DNA of 64,000 nucleotides, from contig LSRY02000003.1 in assembly GCA_001643675.2 (NCBI GenBank), positions 1,850,001-1,914,000 on the forward strand. Reading direction: 5' to 3'. The position numbers were made by a program, and so were the translations under genes. The notes below the pieces were generated by a model that made no database searches, was not told the DNA's origin, and saw only the letters and a list, made by a program, of their open reading frames with translations. The stretch comes from Monocercomonoides exilis. Taxonomy: Eukaryota; Preaxostyla; Oxymonadida; Polymastigidae. Every line of letters starts with the position of its first letter. The stretch's first letter is position 1. Positions 32,755-43,600 of this stretch are shown piece by piece.

Positions 32755-33713
32755 TGGGATAGATCAAATGAAAAAATCGAAAGTTATTAACATTGCATTT
32801 TCGACAAATAAAACTAATTTTTAATTTATTAATATGACGTTTTCTTTCGTATTCTTTATGAAAAGAATTTTTTATCGATGGTCCATATACTTGGAACTTG
32901 CCTTATTACCAGCAGCAAACATGTGCACAAAATGCAAAAAGACACCAAGAATCATTTATTGTGCGAAAAATATTGTAAAATGCAAGTGCAAATGTAGATT
33001 CTTATCGATAAGACATAACTCAATTTTTTCAAATTCGAAATTATTGATTTCAACTTATATGAAAATCATGCTATTATGGTGGATTAACGTCGATGTGATG
33101 CGCACATCTTTTTTGACTGGAGCCAGCTGCAACACTATTTGCATCCTTTTTAATCTTTTTCGCAAAGCAGCACACGAAATGATTAAAGGAAAAAACAGAA
33201 GAATTGGAGGAAATAATTACACTGTTCAAGTCGATGAAATGTTACTTAGAAGAAGAAAATATCGGAAAGGAAAACCAAAAAAACAAATTTGGATCGTAGG
33301 TGGAATTGAATCAAATGTCAAAAATCCTAAATCATTTTTAAAAAAAGTGGACGATCGATCATCAATATGTCTGACCGGAGTGTTAAGAAGGCATTTGCAT
33401 GCTGGGACGACAGTGTGGAGCGATGAATGGAGAGGATACAGCAAAATTAAAAAAGAAGGATTCAAGCATTTGACAGTCAATCATAAAAAATGCTTTAAGG
33501 ATAAAAAAACAAATTGCTGTACAAACGCAATTGAAGCCTATTGGAGTCGTCTTCGCCGTTTTCTGCCTTGCACAGGTATACAAGACAAAGACATCTCTTC
33601 ATATTTATCATCGTTTTCATACAAAACAAGCACTCAACACAGATTTTGGGATTTTTGCGTTTCTTTTTCTAATTTGTTATTGAAACACATCATCCATTAA
33701 ACATTTGATTCAA
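32755..33713 (+). mobile_element. Merlin-type (eukaryotic IS1595/ISXO2-like) DNA transposon
   Basis: Contains an uninterrupted transposase (32834-33700). The left 145 bp is shared with fragments at 29050-29200 and 38336-38484, which places a boundary of the repeated unit near GGGATAGATCA (about 32756). Merlin elements normally have terminal inverted repeats and 8-9-bp target duplications. I did not find either with confidence, so the limits given are those of the shared repeat and the coding frame. Confidence 0.75.
32834..33700 (+). CDS. Merlin/ISXO2-like DDE transposase, apparently intact
   Basis: 288 codons without interruption. An N-terminal zinc-ribbon-like part (MCTKC at 30-34, then C43, C50, C52, C54) is followed by helices and the ISXO2-like catalytic core: YTVQVDEM (Asp about 134), RKYRKGKPKKQIWIVGGIES, HAGTTVWSDEWRGYSKI (Asp about 197), HLTVNHKKCFKDKKTN and NAIEAYWSRLRRFLP (Glu about 234). 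The DDE residues and the NH.K.F block are all present. It cuts and pastes its own element in the nucleus (family knowledge). The first ATG may be upstream of the true start, because the first 25 residues are encoded by the repeated end fragment. Length is typical of the family. Confidence 0.88.
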   Translation: MTFSFVFFMKRIFYRWSIYLELALLPAANMCTKCKKTPRIIYCAKNIVKCKCKCRFLSIRHNSIFSNSKLLISTYMKIMLLWWINVDVMRTSFLTGASCNTICILFNLFRKAAHEMIKGKNRRIGGNNYTVQVDEMLLRRRKYRKGKPKKQIWIVGGIESNVKNPKSFLKKVDDRSSICLTGVLRRHLHAGTTVWSDEWRGYSKIKKEGFKHLTVNHKKCFKDKKTNCCTNAIEAYWSRLRRFLPCTGIQDKDISSYLSSFSYKTSTQHRFWDFCVSFSNLLLKHIIH

Positions 33714-33719
33714 TAATTT

Positions 33720-35600
33720 GAAGTTTTATCATTTTTTTTAACATTGAAGAGATGACCCAAGAGAAATGACTTGAAGAAAATTGGATGAATGATTTGAAAT
33801 ACAAAAATTGAAAAGAAAAATGTTTCAAAAAAAGGATGGTGATGTAATATTTTCTTCTGGAGAATGCTGTCATCTCCTTTGAAAATTGAAGAAGAGGAGT
33901 GAGTAACACATGATGAGGATAATGAGAAGGAAGAGTAAGAAGAGGGAGAAGATGAAGAAGATGAAGAAGATAAGGAAGAAGAAGAAGAAGAAGAGTACGA
34001 TGATGAAGCAGAAGAAGAAGACTGCATGTTGTTTCTTGAAGGCACGCTGAATGAAGGGAGAGAAGAAGAAGACGAAGGAAGAGAAGAAGGAGGCAAGAAG
34101 AGCTGTTCAGACAAGACAGAAGGAGGAGGCATTGGTTATGTTTGTTGGAAGAAGCTCGCTTTTCTCTTTGGAGGAGGAACAAAAGAAGAAGAAGAAGAGT
34201 AGAAGGAGAAAAACGAGAAGAAGGAGAAGAGGGAGAAGAGGGAGAAGAGGGAGAAGAAGGAGAAGATGCAGAAGATGGAGATGAGGAATAAAAATAAAAC
34301 GGTAAAGAGGATGAAGATGGAGAAGAAGTAGATTGTAATGTTGTTGAAGAGGAGACAGAAGTATTTGAAGTGTTTGCATTTTGTGTGGCGGGTGTTTGGG
34401 TGAATGTGGAAGAAGGAAGATATGAAGATTGAGTTGTTGGTGAAAGAGGAGGAGAAATGGAAGAGGAAGAGGAATAGGAAGAAGAAGAAGAAGAAGAAGA
34501 AAAATAGAAGATGTTAGCTTTTCCAAGACATGTTTGGCGATAGAAAAAACTGAATGTGTTCTGAATGCGAATGACCAGCCTAATCATCATCCCCTGCAAA
34601 AGAGTTTCTTCTGTCAAACACTCTCAACAAATATACCAAGCAAACCACTTTTCTCTTTCTTGCAAACTCATGTTAAACATTGATTGGCTATGCATCATAC
34701 AAAACATATGGCAGAAGAAAGGAATATCTTCATTGAATGAAATCCAAACAAGAATAATCTCTAAACTTCTGGTTCTTTTGCAAAAGATTCCAGAGCTTCC
34801 CTCTCTTTGTGGTATTCATGTTCATGGCCAATCTGTATTCATTCAAAGAGCACTTAAAAGAAAAATGAATGAAATGAAAAGAGTCAAACCATTTTTATAT
34901 CCTTGAAATATTTTCCCATCTCCAATGCACTCGAAATAATCAGCCCAGTAAGTTTTCTTGTTCTCCAAAATTGCCTCTCGCCACATAAAAAAAACAGACA
35001 ACCGGACAATAAATGACTGATATAGAACGTCATCGAACGCAGAGAATCCATTGTGAAGCTGGCCATGATATCAGATGAAAACAGATATCCTCCATATTAA
35101 CTCCCTTTCAAAAACTTATTCAATGTTAAGTCTTTGCTGATAGCATACCAGCATGCTTAGTGCAAAATTCAAATGCGATTGTTATTGAGGCCTGCTGAGT
35201 GTCTCGCTCTGTTCGCTTCCTCCATTGTTCAATCCCCCAATTCCCTTTCTTTTTTCATGAAACCAACCTTCCCCCCCAAAAAAACTATGCAGAACAAGTC
35301 CTGTGCAAAAGATATGCCAAGGACACAGCATTTCCCTCGAATTGAACAAGCGGTTCAATACAATCTTTCTGATATTCTGCTCGCTTTTTCTGCATCTTGC
35401 TTAAGTTATTTTTCATTCAAAATATCGCGGCCAGCATTGCGCCATATGTTTTGTAATATATGGCTAAGTTCAAATCTCATACAATTTTCCTCCACCAATT
35501 CACTTTTCGCAAGAAATCGATGAAAACAGCCACTCGTTCCTCCATCTGTATGCAAGCACCTTGTTCTTCTGCATTGCTATAACTTGCATGTGCGCATCTG
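33720..35600 (-). pseudogene. Unidentified decayed gene with a long poly-Ser tract and a hydrophobic segment
   Basis: From the right: FELLRRTATDAHMQVIAMQK (about 35560-35630) and a frame-broken stretch; MASFTMDSLRSMTFYISHLL with SGCLFFLCGERQFWRTRKLT (34884-35066), a hydrophobic helix candidate; then ETLLQGMMIRLVIRIQNTFS and FFYRQTCLGKANIFYF leading into 300 bp of poly-Ser/Pro (34130-34500) and a Ser-rich frame-shifted tail. The frames change several times. A membrane transporter is possible, but I find no diagnostic motif. Confidence 0.35.
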
Positions 35601-35639
35601 TGGCTGTGCGCCTTAGCAGCTCAAACATGTTCTGGCTGC

Positions 35640-36067
35640 AGCAAATCACCAATCAAAAATCATCACTTATAAAATTATAGGTTTGTCACCCTTATTAATT
35701 TACTGCAACAAAAGAATATTTTTTAATATTAAGATTTGTTTGTTCTGATGCAAAATTAATAGATGGCAAAAGAGGTTTCGAATCCTTTGTTATTTAAATA
35801 TTTATGATTTTGGGTTTTTAATTTTTATTATGCGAATGTTCAACGAATATTTCGAAAATGAAATTATTAACTGTTATAAAATAATGTTGCGATTTCGCAG
35901 TTTCTTTAAAACAAAATAATATTTCTGGGTTTGCAACGTTTATTAAGAAATTGTTGGTTTAAAAAATGAATGAAAATTTTTTCTCTTTTGATTTTTTCAC
36001 TTTTTTGAGAGAAACTTTCCAATAGGAATAATTCACTGGAGCAGAGAAGAAATGAAAAATAGAGGAA
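35640..36067. other. AT-rich spacer
   Basis: No gene is visible. It ends at the ATG of the multicopy-family gene. Confidence 0.5.
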
Positions 36068-37264
36068 ATGAATGAAATAGTTGATTTGATGAATTTTAAT
36101 GGACTCGAATCCATTATCAACGAAGAAACATTCAACAAAATGGACAAATTGATTGAAGAAAAGAAACTGTCTTTGGAGAATGTCATTTTGTTACTGAAGC
36201 ATATAGGATATCACAATGTGCTGAAAAGTATTTATCTTTATGGATTAAGAAGATCTTCGTTGAGTGATAGATTAAAAAAGATGATTATCGATGAACATAA
36301 GAAAAAAGGGGAAAAAAGTGAAAATAATTATTCAGATTTTTGTGAATGTTATATGTCCTTTCGTTACATCTTCAAAACTGAAATGCTTCACATTTGTGTG
36401 CGATGCGATCTGAAAGTCACATTAAAGAAAGAAGAAGGGGAGGAGATTCAAAAGGATGTGGAAATGGCTTTATTGACTTTTAGGAACATTGATAATTATT
36501 ACGTGTGTGCAAGTCTATATTATTTTTTTCATTATTGATTTATTTCATGTTTTTATTCGGTTGTGATTGAAGAGCTTAATATGAAGTGAATGACGGAAAT
36601 TTTGAAATTTGATCAGAAATATTCCAACCTGACTCAACTCACCTATTTGTCTGCTTGGGTTTTTTGTTACACAGATTTTTCAACGACAAAAGCTTTCATG
36701 AAGTTAGCACAAATGAATTGCATTTTGCGAGAGAAGCAAGAAGAGAAATCGAAGATCTGTCAAAGTGTGTGGATTGGAAGAAAAAAGAGGAAATGAACAA
36801 AGAAGAAACGAAAGAAGAGGTTATTTTGACAAGATGGATTGAAACATTCGCGATTTATTTTCAAAGTTGTCGAGTGAAGAATGAAGAATCTATTGGGATC
36901 ATCAACAGCATTGTACTGATATATGGAGCAGCGAAGGATAATCACAGAGAAATTGGCCTCTGGTGCATTTCCTCCTTGAGAAAAGCAGCAGAAAATGGAT
37001 TTGTGGAAGTTAAAGACTTGTTGAAAGGTGGAGAAGTAGATGCTGTTTTGGAGGAGATGCAGCGACCAACATTGGATTACAAGATGGCATATGAATGCTT
37101 AACATTTTTTTCAGAAATTTTATTGGAGATTTAAAGTTAAGGAGAAAGATGAAATGGAAGAGGTGAAAAGAGAAGAGCTGAAAAGAAGAATATTAGAGAA
37201 GATGAAAGAAGAAGGATACGAAGATATCACCACAAGTTTTCATGAAGCTGAAGGGTTTTTTTGA
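36068..37264 (+). pseudogene. Multicopy unnamed helical family, member 2
   Basis: ATG 36068 opens NEIVDLMNFNGLESIINEET, then KLSLENVILLLKHIGYHNVL, SEN-rich linker and DNYYVCASLYYFFHY before a TGA (about 36537). The matching part of member 1 has no stop there. After a second TGA comes MTEILKFDQKYSNLTQLTYL, and at SAWVFCYT the frame changes to FNDKSFHEVSTNELHFAREA, REIEDLSKCVDWKKKEEMNK and PTLDYKMAYECLTFFSEILL. A last block in another frame (37145-37264) is EEVKREELKRRILEKMKEEG with YEDITTSFHEAEGFF, also found inverted at 37.8-38.2 kb. All-helical; the function is unknown. The stops align with an open stretch in member 1, so this copy is probably dead. Confidence 0.55.
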
Positions 37265-37828
37265 AGTTATTATGATTGTGGTTTATCGTTGAATGTTTGT
37301 GATTATTTTGAAAATATCTGAAGAAATCAGATGCATTTCACTTTGTAACTCAAAAATCAGCAGAGCTGGGAAATAATTAACCTGTTTTCCTAATTCTCCA
37401 TTATTTTGAAATGACAATTTCAGATTTGAAAGCAGAGATGCTTATAATTGAAAGAGTTTTGTATTTTTTTGTTGTTTCTTAGTTGCTTTTGTGAAAATTT
37501 TTTCGTTTTATTTTCTTATTTTATTCTTTCTCAAAATTAATAAAAAAATACAACAAATTTGATTCTTTTCCTGTTGATTTGACTTATTTCTTATTATAAA
37601 TTATAAACTTTCAAACAAATGTTCATCTTTCTTGAAAAGCATTGGTATTCTTTGAAAAAGCACTTTTATCTTATTTTGCACATTTGAATTCCTTTGTTTC
37701 CAGAACAAATGAGTTTTCTGCACGAAATATCATTAAAAAAAGATCAAGTGAATGTTAATGCAGATGAATTATAAATACACAAAATTATATGGATAATCAT
37801 TTATCAATAATAATTCTCCATAAAAACC
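37265..37828. other. AT-rich spacer
   Basis: No coding frame or repeat is recognised. Confidence 0.5.
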
Positions 37829-38160
37829 GTGACAAATGAAACGGCACAGCCCAATGATGCAATCTTCGTATCCTTCTTCCATCTAGTTAAACATTTTCCT
37901 TTTCAGCTCTTTCCTTCTTTCTTCTTCTTCCTCTTCTTCTTCTTCTTCATTCTTTTCTTTCAATCTTTCCAAAACTTTCACAAAAATTTCCACACATTCT
38001 TGTGCCATTTCTTCGTTCATAGTTGTTCTCTGAATCTCCATCAAAATATCTCAACTGCTCCATTTTACGAAAAGTTCTCCATCATTAAAGCAATATTATC
38101 TTCCTCCGCTTCAAATGAAATTGTGCATTTCTTCTTTCCTTCTCCGTAATCACAACTAGA
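37829..38160 (-). pseudogene. Multicopy unnamed helical family, C-terminal fragment
   Basis: The minus strand reads TTMNEEMAQECVEIFVKVLE, then RLKEKN with poly-Glu, KKEELKRKMFN, a stop, and MEEGYEDCIIG. This matches REELKRRILEKMKEEGYEDI at the end of the + strand member just to the left (37145-37264). The two tails therefore face each other as an inverted pair about 600 bp apart. The fragment has stops and no start. Confidence 0.5.
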
Positions 38161-38335
38161 TGCCAGATAAAAATGAACAACGCTGTTAATAAGCAAAGCG
38201 GATTCTTCGCTCTACGATTTATGTTATAAAAAGCATTATAAATTCTTGTTTTATCCAAAGCACATTAAAGTGTGAAGAAAGTTTTTTTCGAAAAATAAAC
38301 AAAAATTTCAAACCTGTTAAAAACAAGAAAATGTT

Positions 38336-38484
38336 ATGGGATAGATCAAAAGAAAAATTGAAAATTATTAAAAACACTTTTTCGACAGAAATAACTAATT
38401 TTAAATACATTAATATTCCATTTTGTTTCGTTATAAATATAAAAAAATTTTTTTATCCATGGTCCATATACTTGTAACTTGCCA
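38336..38484 (+). mobile_element. Merlin-related end fragment (about 145 bp)
   Basis: Runs from ATGGGATAGATCAAAAGAAA to CATATACTTGTAACTTGCC. It is a diverged copy of 32755-32900 and ends at the same AACTTGCC as the inverted copy at 29050. No transposase sequence follows. It is either a solo MITE-like unit or a breakpoint shared by two deletions. Confidence 0.65.
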
Positions 38485-40016
38485 AGAATTCTTCATCCTC
38501 TTCTTTTTCTGTTTCACTGCTGAGTGTTCCAACTACCGCACTCGGCAGAACACTCAAAAGAAGCAACGGGTGAAAAGCGCTTGCTGCATTCAAGCAAACA
38601 ATCTGAATGAAAGTACACACAGGCTAAAGGATCGCTCCATCAAAGATCAAATCAGAAGTGCTGGGGATGACAAGCAATCCTAACGGAAGCAGCGATAACA
38701 ACAATAACATCAACAATAGTGACAGCTACAGAAAGAAGAAGCTGTTGCATGTGGGGATGGAGCAAGTGCAGCTGAATATTACATGCGGAAGGCTACTGAA
38801 GATGAAGAGGAAGCGAATGATGACTGCAATGGGGTTAAGTCAGCAGGGGAAGAAAAGCGAAGGATGAACAAATGCATATGCGACAGAGCAGAATTCGAGG
38901 TGTTTGGAGTCAGCTGCTGCGGCATTGGAGAGTTAGAGGAAGCTTGGAAACAAAGAGAAAGTGAAAAAATATGAGAAGGGTTAAAGGAGAAAGGAGAAAG
39001 AGAAAGAGAAGGGAAGAATAATTTATGTGTTTAAAGAGCGACCATGAGATGAGTTGGAGTTTGGAAGCCAAAAAGGAGAAAAGAGGAGAGTGAAAGAGTG
39101 TGAAAGGGAAAGGAAAAGCGAAAAAAAAGCATTCCGATCAAAGACAAGTCCGACGATGGGTTCAGAAGCTGTGCTGAGTGAGCTGCTTTCGAGAGAGCTA
39201 GAGCTGCTATGTGTGGCAAACTGCAGCATCGCATTTGACTCTTCTGAGTCTGACACGAGTGAGACAAGTGGAAAAAGTGAATGAAACACCGATAAGAATG
39301 AATATGACGAGGAAGTGGATGATGATGATGATGATGAGGAGAAAGAAGAGAATGATAAGGATAAAGAAGAGGGGGAAGAAGAAGATTTGAAGTTGCACAG
39401 GATTCTCAGTACAAAGATATCTTTGACAAGCATTCAAGCCAACCGGCAGATATTCAAAAAGTACAGATCTGTTTTTGAATATGAAACAACAGCCACATTC
39501 AACTCAGGAAAAATAAGAGAAAACAGCTCTGTCGAAACAACATTTAATTCAGTTGAGATGAAGGAGAGACTGAAGAAGGAGGCAGTTACGAAGTTGAAAA
39601 TGAACATACTGAAGCTGACACATGGAAGGATCATTCCGACAATCAAGCCAGCTGACCTTCTGCTGCCGACTAATCTTGTTCAGGAAGAGGAAATCAAGTC
39701 AAAGACGCAAAAAAGAAAGATGTGGCTGAGAGGGAAAGGGAAGAACATGTTCTATTTGATTCGAAACGAAGAGAGGAGAGAGAGAATAAGCGGAGAAGGT
39801 GCAGCTGACACTGATGAAGCAAAAGAAGATAGCGAGAATGATGATAGTGATGATGATAACAGTGACGTTAGTGATGACGAAGACAGTTTGGATATATCAC
39901 GATCTGCTGACACATCAAATGCCGATGAGACAGACAAGACGACAGAAAGAGAAGAAGACTCATACACACGCCCTGCCCTGCGCTTCCCTCACATACAGCC
40001 AAAGATGCTTTCATAG
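38485..40016 (+). pseudogene. Degraded acidic/low-complexity gene, 5' part
   Basis: Coding-like blocks on the + strand in changing frames: CSNYRTRQNTQKKQRVKSAC (38510-38680), KAFRSKTSPTMGSEAVLSEL with LSRELELLCVANCSIAF (39120-39284), then a 234-codon block (39315-40016) of acidic lead, KLHRILSTKISLTSIQANRQ, IFKKYRSVFEYETTATFNSG, KMNILKLTHGRIIPTIKPAD and an Asp/Ser-rich end. No catalytic motif is recognised. It is probably one gene with the blocks to about 42.6 kb. Confidence 0.4.
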
Positions 40017-42600
40017 GAATCTCAAAAGAGCAATCATAAGAAGTCTCATTTCACTTTCTCACTCACCTCAACCATCGTCTGCGGAGAGCTCAGTCCAACC
40101 CATCTGCAGTTCACCTTTCTTTCAGCCAAGTCCACAAAGGAAAATGGAGAGAAAGAAGAAGACGAGAACTCAATTGGCTCAGAAGGCAGCAGAGAAGCCA
40201 GACAGCACCTTCCAGAAGACACAGCAATCACAGTTTGGCTGCTGTTTCAGTGTCACGAATTCATTCTGTCTTGTCTGATATCAGAGCAGCACTATGCAGA
40301 TCAACGCAGACACACCTCAGAATAGCTGCGGTGAACGAGTTTGTAAATGCGTCTTCTTCTTCTTCTTCTTCTTCAGCGAGTTTGCCTAGCCAGACAGGTT
40401 ACGCTAATATTAATTACAATGGAGGAGGATGTAATGGTGGAGGAGTGGATGACTTTGGGATTATCATTCTGTTTGGGAGAAAATACAGACAGAAAACAGG
40501 GCTGGAGACGCTGTTTGCGCGGTCGATGCAGCAGATAGGGCAGAAAGAATGCACTTCTTTGCTTCACTCTCTCGGAAAGGCGCTATCCCATCTTTTCAAC
40601 CAGCTCGGGTCACCTCAGCTTCCAAAGCCTTCTTCGATTCCATCATCTCACGCCGGTAAAACAGGGGGAATATTGGAGAATGATGCGAACTAGTTTCTGA
40701 ATCTGCTGTGTGGCTCGAGGCTGTTCGGCTTGGGAGGAGAAGATGTTGTGAGAGATGCACAACTGGTGGTGAGCATGAGAAAGGAGATAAGTTTGTGGAG
40801 AGGAGAAGGAAGTGCAGCTGTGGAAGGAGTGTACGAGGCGAGAGACACAGCTGAGCTGTTCTGCGAAGAGAGGTGAATCGACAGCAACGAGTTTGAAGTG
40901 CATAAAAGGATCAATAGAAAGAATGATAATGGCTTCTCTTTAGATTCAATTGACAATGAAACATTTGCAGTCAATACGAATATAATGAGACCTGCTTTTG
41001 TTTGCCTCGTCTGTCTTTTTCGAAGACCAACAACTTCTGCTATCTGCCTCAGAAAATGTAATTTTTGTTCCTCCTCAAAGAACAGCATGCGTCCCATTCA
41101 TCGGAGAAACTCTGATCGAACTGACAAATCCATCTATTCAGTTTGCTCAGCAGCGCATTGAACTGCTACAGAAAAAAGAGAATCATTCGATTCTGCCTTC
41201 TTCTCTCAAATTTTCATGGGTGCCTCTTGTCTACGTGTACCCTCTCACGCTTTCTTATCCTCTAACTTCAATTATCCGTACTCTGCCTTCTAAGCTGCTT
41301 TCAGCATCTTTCACTCCATCTTCAGTTTTCTCCATCCCTTCTCTATTCATATTTTTATGTCACTTCTTTTTCAATTTCTCAATCCATGTTATCCTTCAGC
41401 ACAACACCTGCCATCATCTCAATTTCCACGCAGCCCCTCGTCCCTTATGCAGCGTAGTCCAATCGCCTGCTGCTTCGTTTGCCGGTATCACTAACTGCAC
41501 TCAATGCTATTGCCATCACTGCTCACCGCCTGATGGTGAAGAAGGACTTGCTCCACAAAATATCAGCCCTTCACAATACACACTATGACCAGATACTTTC
41601 TTCTTCTCCTTCGATGTCCATTTCTGCCTCTCTTATTCAGCAATTGAAGGTTGTTGGCGCTGCGTTATCACAACAATCCACACCTTCCGCTTTTGCTTCT
41701 GTTCGGCAAACATCTGAGTTACAGTCGACTTCATTGGTATCAAATGTTGCAATAAACGCACAGGATATGTATGGATCTTCAACGTTGCTGCTGATGGAGC
41801 TAATACAACTTCTGTTGGTAATGCGATGAGTGCATCAGGAACAGCAAGTAGAAAAGGAGGAGAACTTCCTTGTCAGATGAAGATAGTCCAATTCTCAACT
41901 ATTCTTCCACATAAGCTGCAGACAAGCATCACCTCCTCTCAGTTACATCTCTCTTCTCTTTCTACATCTCCTTCTCCTTCTCCATCTTCTCCGTCATTCA
42001 CATCAAATTATTCTCCATCTTCAATTTATATTCCTTTTCCTTCGACTCATTCTCTTCCACTTCAGCATCGTCAACAAACATTTCCTTCACTTTCTTCTCA
42101 ATTTGATCTTTTTCTTCTTTTTTTCTACCAGTCATCTGAAGAAATTCCTAAGAATTCTGCGATGCGGAGTCTTTTTTCTTTGTAGACTTCCTCATTTAAA
42201 AAAGGATGCTCTTTCATCTTTTCCTGCAACTTTCGTCCCTGTTCTGCTTATGTCAATGCGGCAATCTTCTTCTTCTTCTTCTCCTTCTTCTTCTTCCTCT
42301 CCTTTTCCTTCTTCTTCTTCTTCTTCTTCTTCTCTTTCTTCTTCTTCTCCTCTTCCTCTTTCAAATTCAAATGCAAATATCAAATCGAAAATTTCTTCTT
42401 CTTCCTCTTCTTCCTCTTCTTCCTCTTCTTCCTCTTCTTCCTCTTCTTCCTCTTCTTCCTCTTCTTCATCTTCTTCGTCTTCCTCTTTTTCTTATTTTTC
42501 TACTTCTTAATATCCAAAAACATCATTTCACACTCTTTTACCATCATCGCTCACTTCATTTGATTGGATTTCTTCATTTTTGGCATCTGAATAAGATATT
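40017..42600 (+). pseudogene. Degraded gene, 3' part with Ser tracts
   Basis: Blocks: SRIHSVLSDIRAALCRSTQT and DDFGIIILFGRKYRQKTGLE with TLFARSMQQIGQKECTSLLH (40235-40693); after a TAG, FLNLLCGSRLFGLGGEDVVR; then LLLSASENVIFVPPQRTACV, PFIGETLIELTNPSIQFAQQ (41030-41160), KFSWVPLVYVYPLTLSYPLT; then HRLMVKKDLLHKISALHNTH (41520-41590); then Ser-rich frames to 42510. The protein-like blocks are compact and hydrophobic-patterned, which argues for a real ancestor, but the frames break at least five times. The family is unknown. Confidence 0.4.
42391..42485 (+). repeat. TCTTCC/TCTTCT microsatellite
   Basis: About 95 bp of TTCTTCCTCTTC repeats, poly-Ser on the + strand. Similar shorter tracts lie at 19972-20030, 42260-42350 and 61740-61840. 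Confidence 0.85.
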
Positions 42601-42639
42601 TTTTTGAATATAAATAGGCATCAGCAAAAAAGAAAAACG

Positions 42640-43600
42640 TTGAAAATGAGAAGAAGATTGATAAGATAATGAAGAGAATGAAGATTGAGAGAAAGAAAAA
42701 CTTGTTTTGACAGAATATGATGAACGGAAATTGGTAAGTGAAAATTGCTGAGATTTTAAAAAATAAGGAAGTTAAATGGAAATGGGGAGAAGTTGGAGGA
42801 GAAGAAGATGATGAACCAGAACAGGAAACAATGTGGCAGGAAGGAATACGTAGAATGTCTAAATCATTCTATCTGTAACTATTTATTCATGACAGCCTTT
42901 AAGCACAGACACAAAGAGCGAGGAAGGGCATTGAGAGTCGGTGCTCAGAAGAACTCATCCGTTGTTGAAAATCCACTTATAAAAACCAGGGAACGTTCAT
43001 TCTCCTTTCCAAAGCCATGAAATGTTGAGTACGGCTGCATCTGAGCAGATGAGGTTGCTGTGCATGGAGTGGTTATTCCGTATGGCACCGCCATTGTTGG
43101 TAAGCTGGAAGCTGTTGACGTGAACACAACTTTAAATCTTGCCAAACGAGGCAGAGGTGAAGACGGAGTCATCATACTGAAGAAGCCTTTTGGCTGATTT
43201 GATTTTCAAGAAGAAGAAGAAGGGAGATTGGCCAGAGGATTGAGAAGAACAACGCTGCCCGTTACAACTGCAAGATCTGTTGCAATGAGATGCTCGAGGG
43301 AGCAGCTGGAGAAATCGTCAAACAAGAACACAAGCGAGGTAGTACTGAAAGAAGAGAGGTTGGCGTGGGAAAGAAAGAGGGAGGAAGACACATCGAGTGG
43401 TCAGCCGAGGAAGTCGAAGACTGAGGCGCAAGTGGATATGAAAGAGGAATGGAAGAAGTGGAAGCTGGAGCGCATGCAAATAATGAGAAAAACGACAACA
43501 GCAATGAAAAAATGGATACGATTCGGACAGGAACAAGACTTAACGAGACAGACGCGATTCGGATGTTGGAAAGGCAACTCTGGCTGTAGATATGGAGGAC
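42640..43600 (+). pseudogene. Unidentified decayed coding stretch
   Basis: The + strand reads ADEVAVHGVVIPYGTAIVGK, LEAVDVNTTLNLAKRGRGED and GVIILKKPFG (about 43050-43195). After a TGA come GRLARGLRRTTLPVTTARSV and a charged helix KEEWKKWKLERMQIMRKTTT (to about 43520). Small stops interrupt it. The first block looks like a beta-rich domain. The family is not recognised. It may be the 3' end of the locus at 38.5-42.6 kb. Confidence 0.35.

Noticed and set aside
35740-35800. tRNA-like T-loop string GGTTTCGAATCC
   Set aside because: It has an extra T compared with the T-loop consensus. No acceptor stem, D-loop or anticodon arm can be folded around it. I found no tRNA, rRNA or CRISPR array anywhere in the window.
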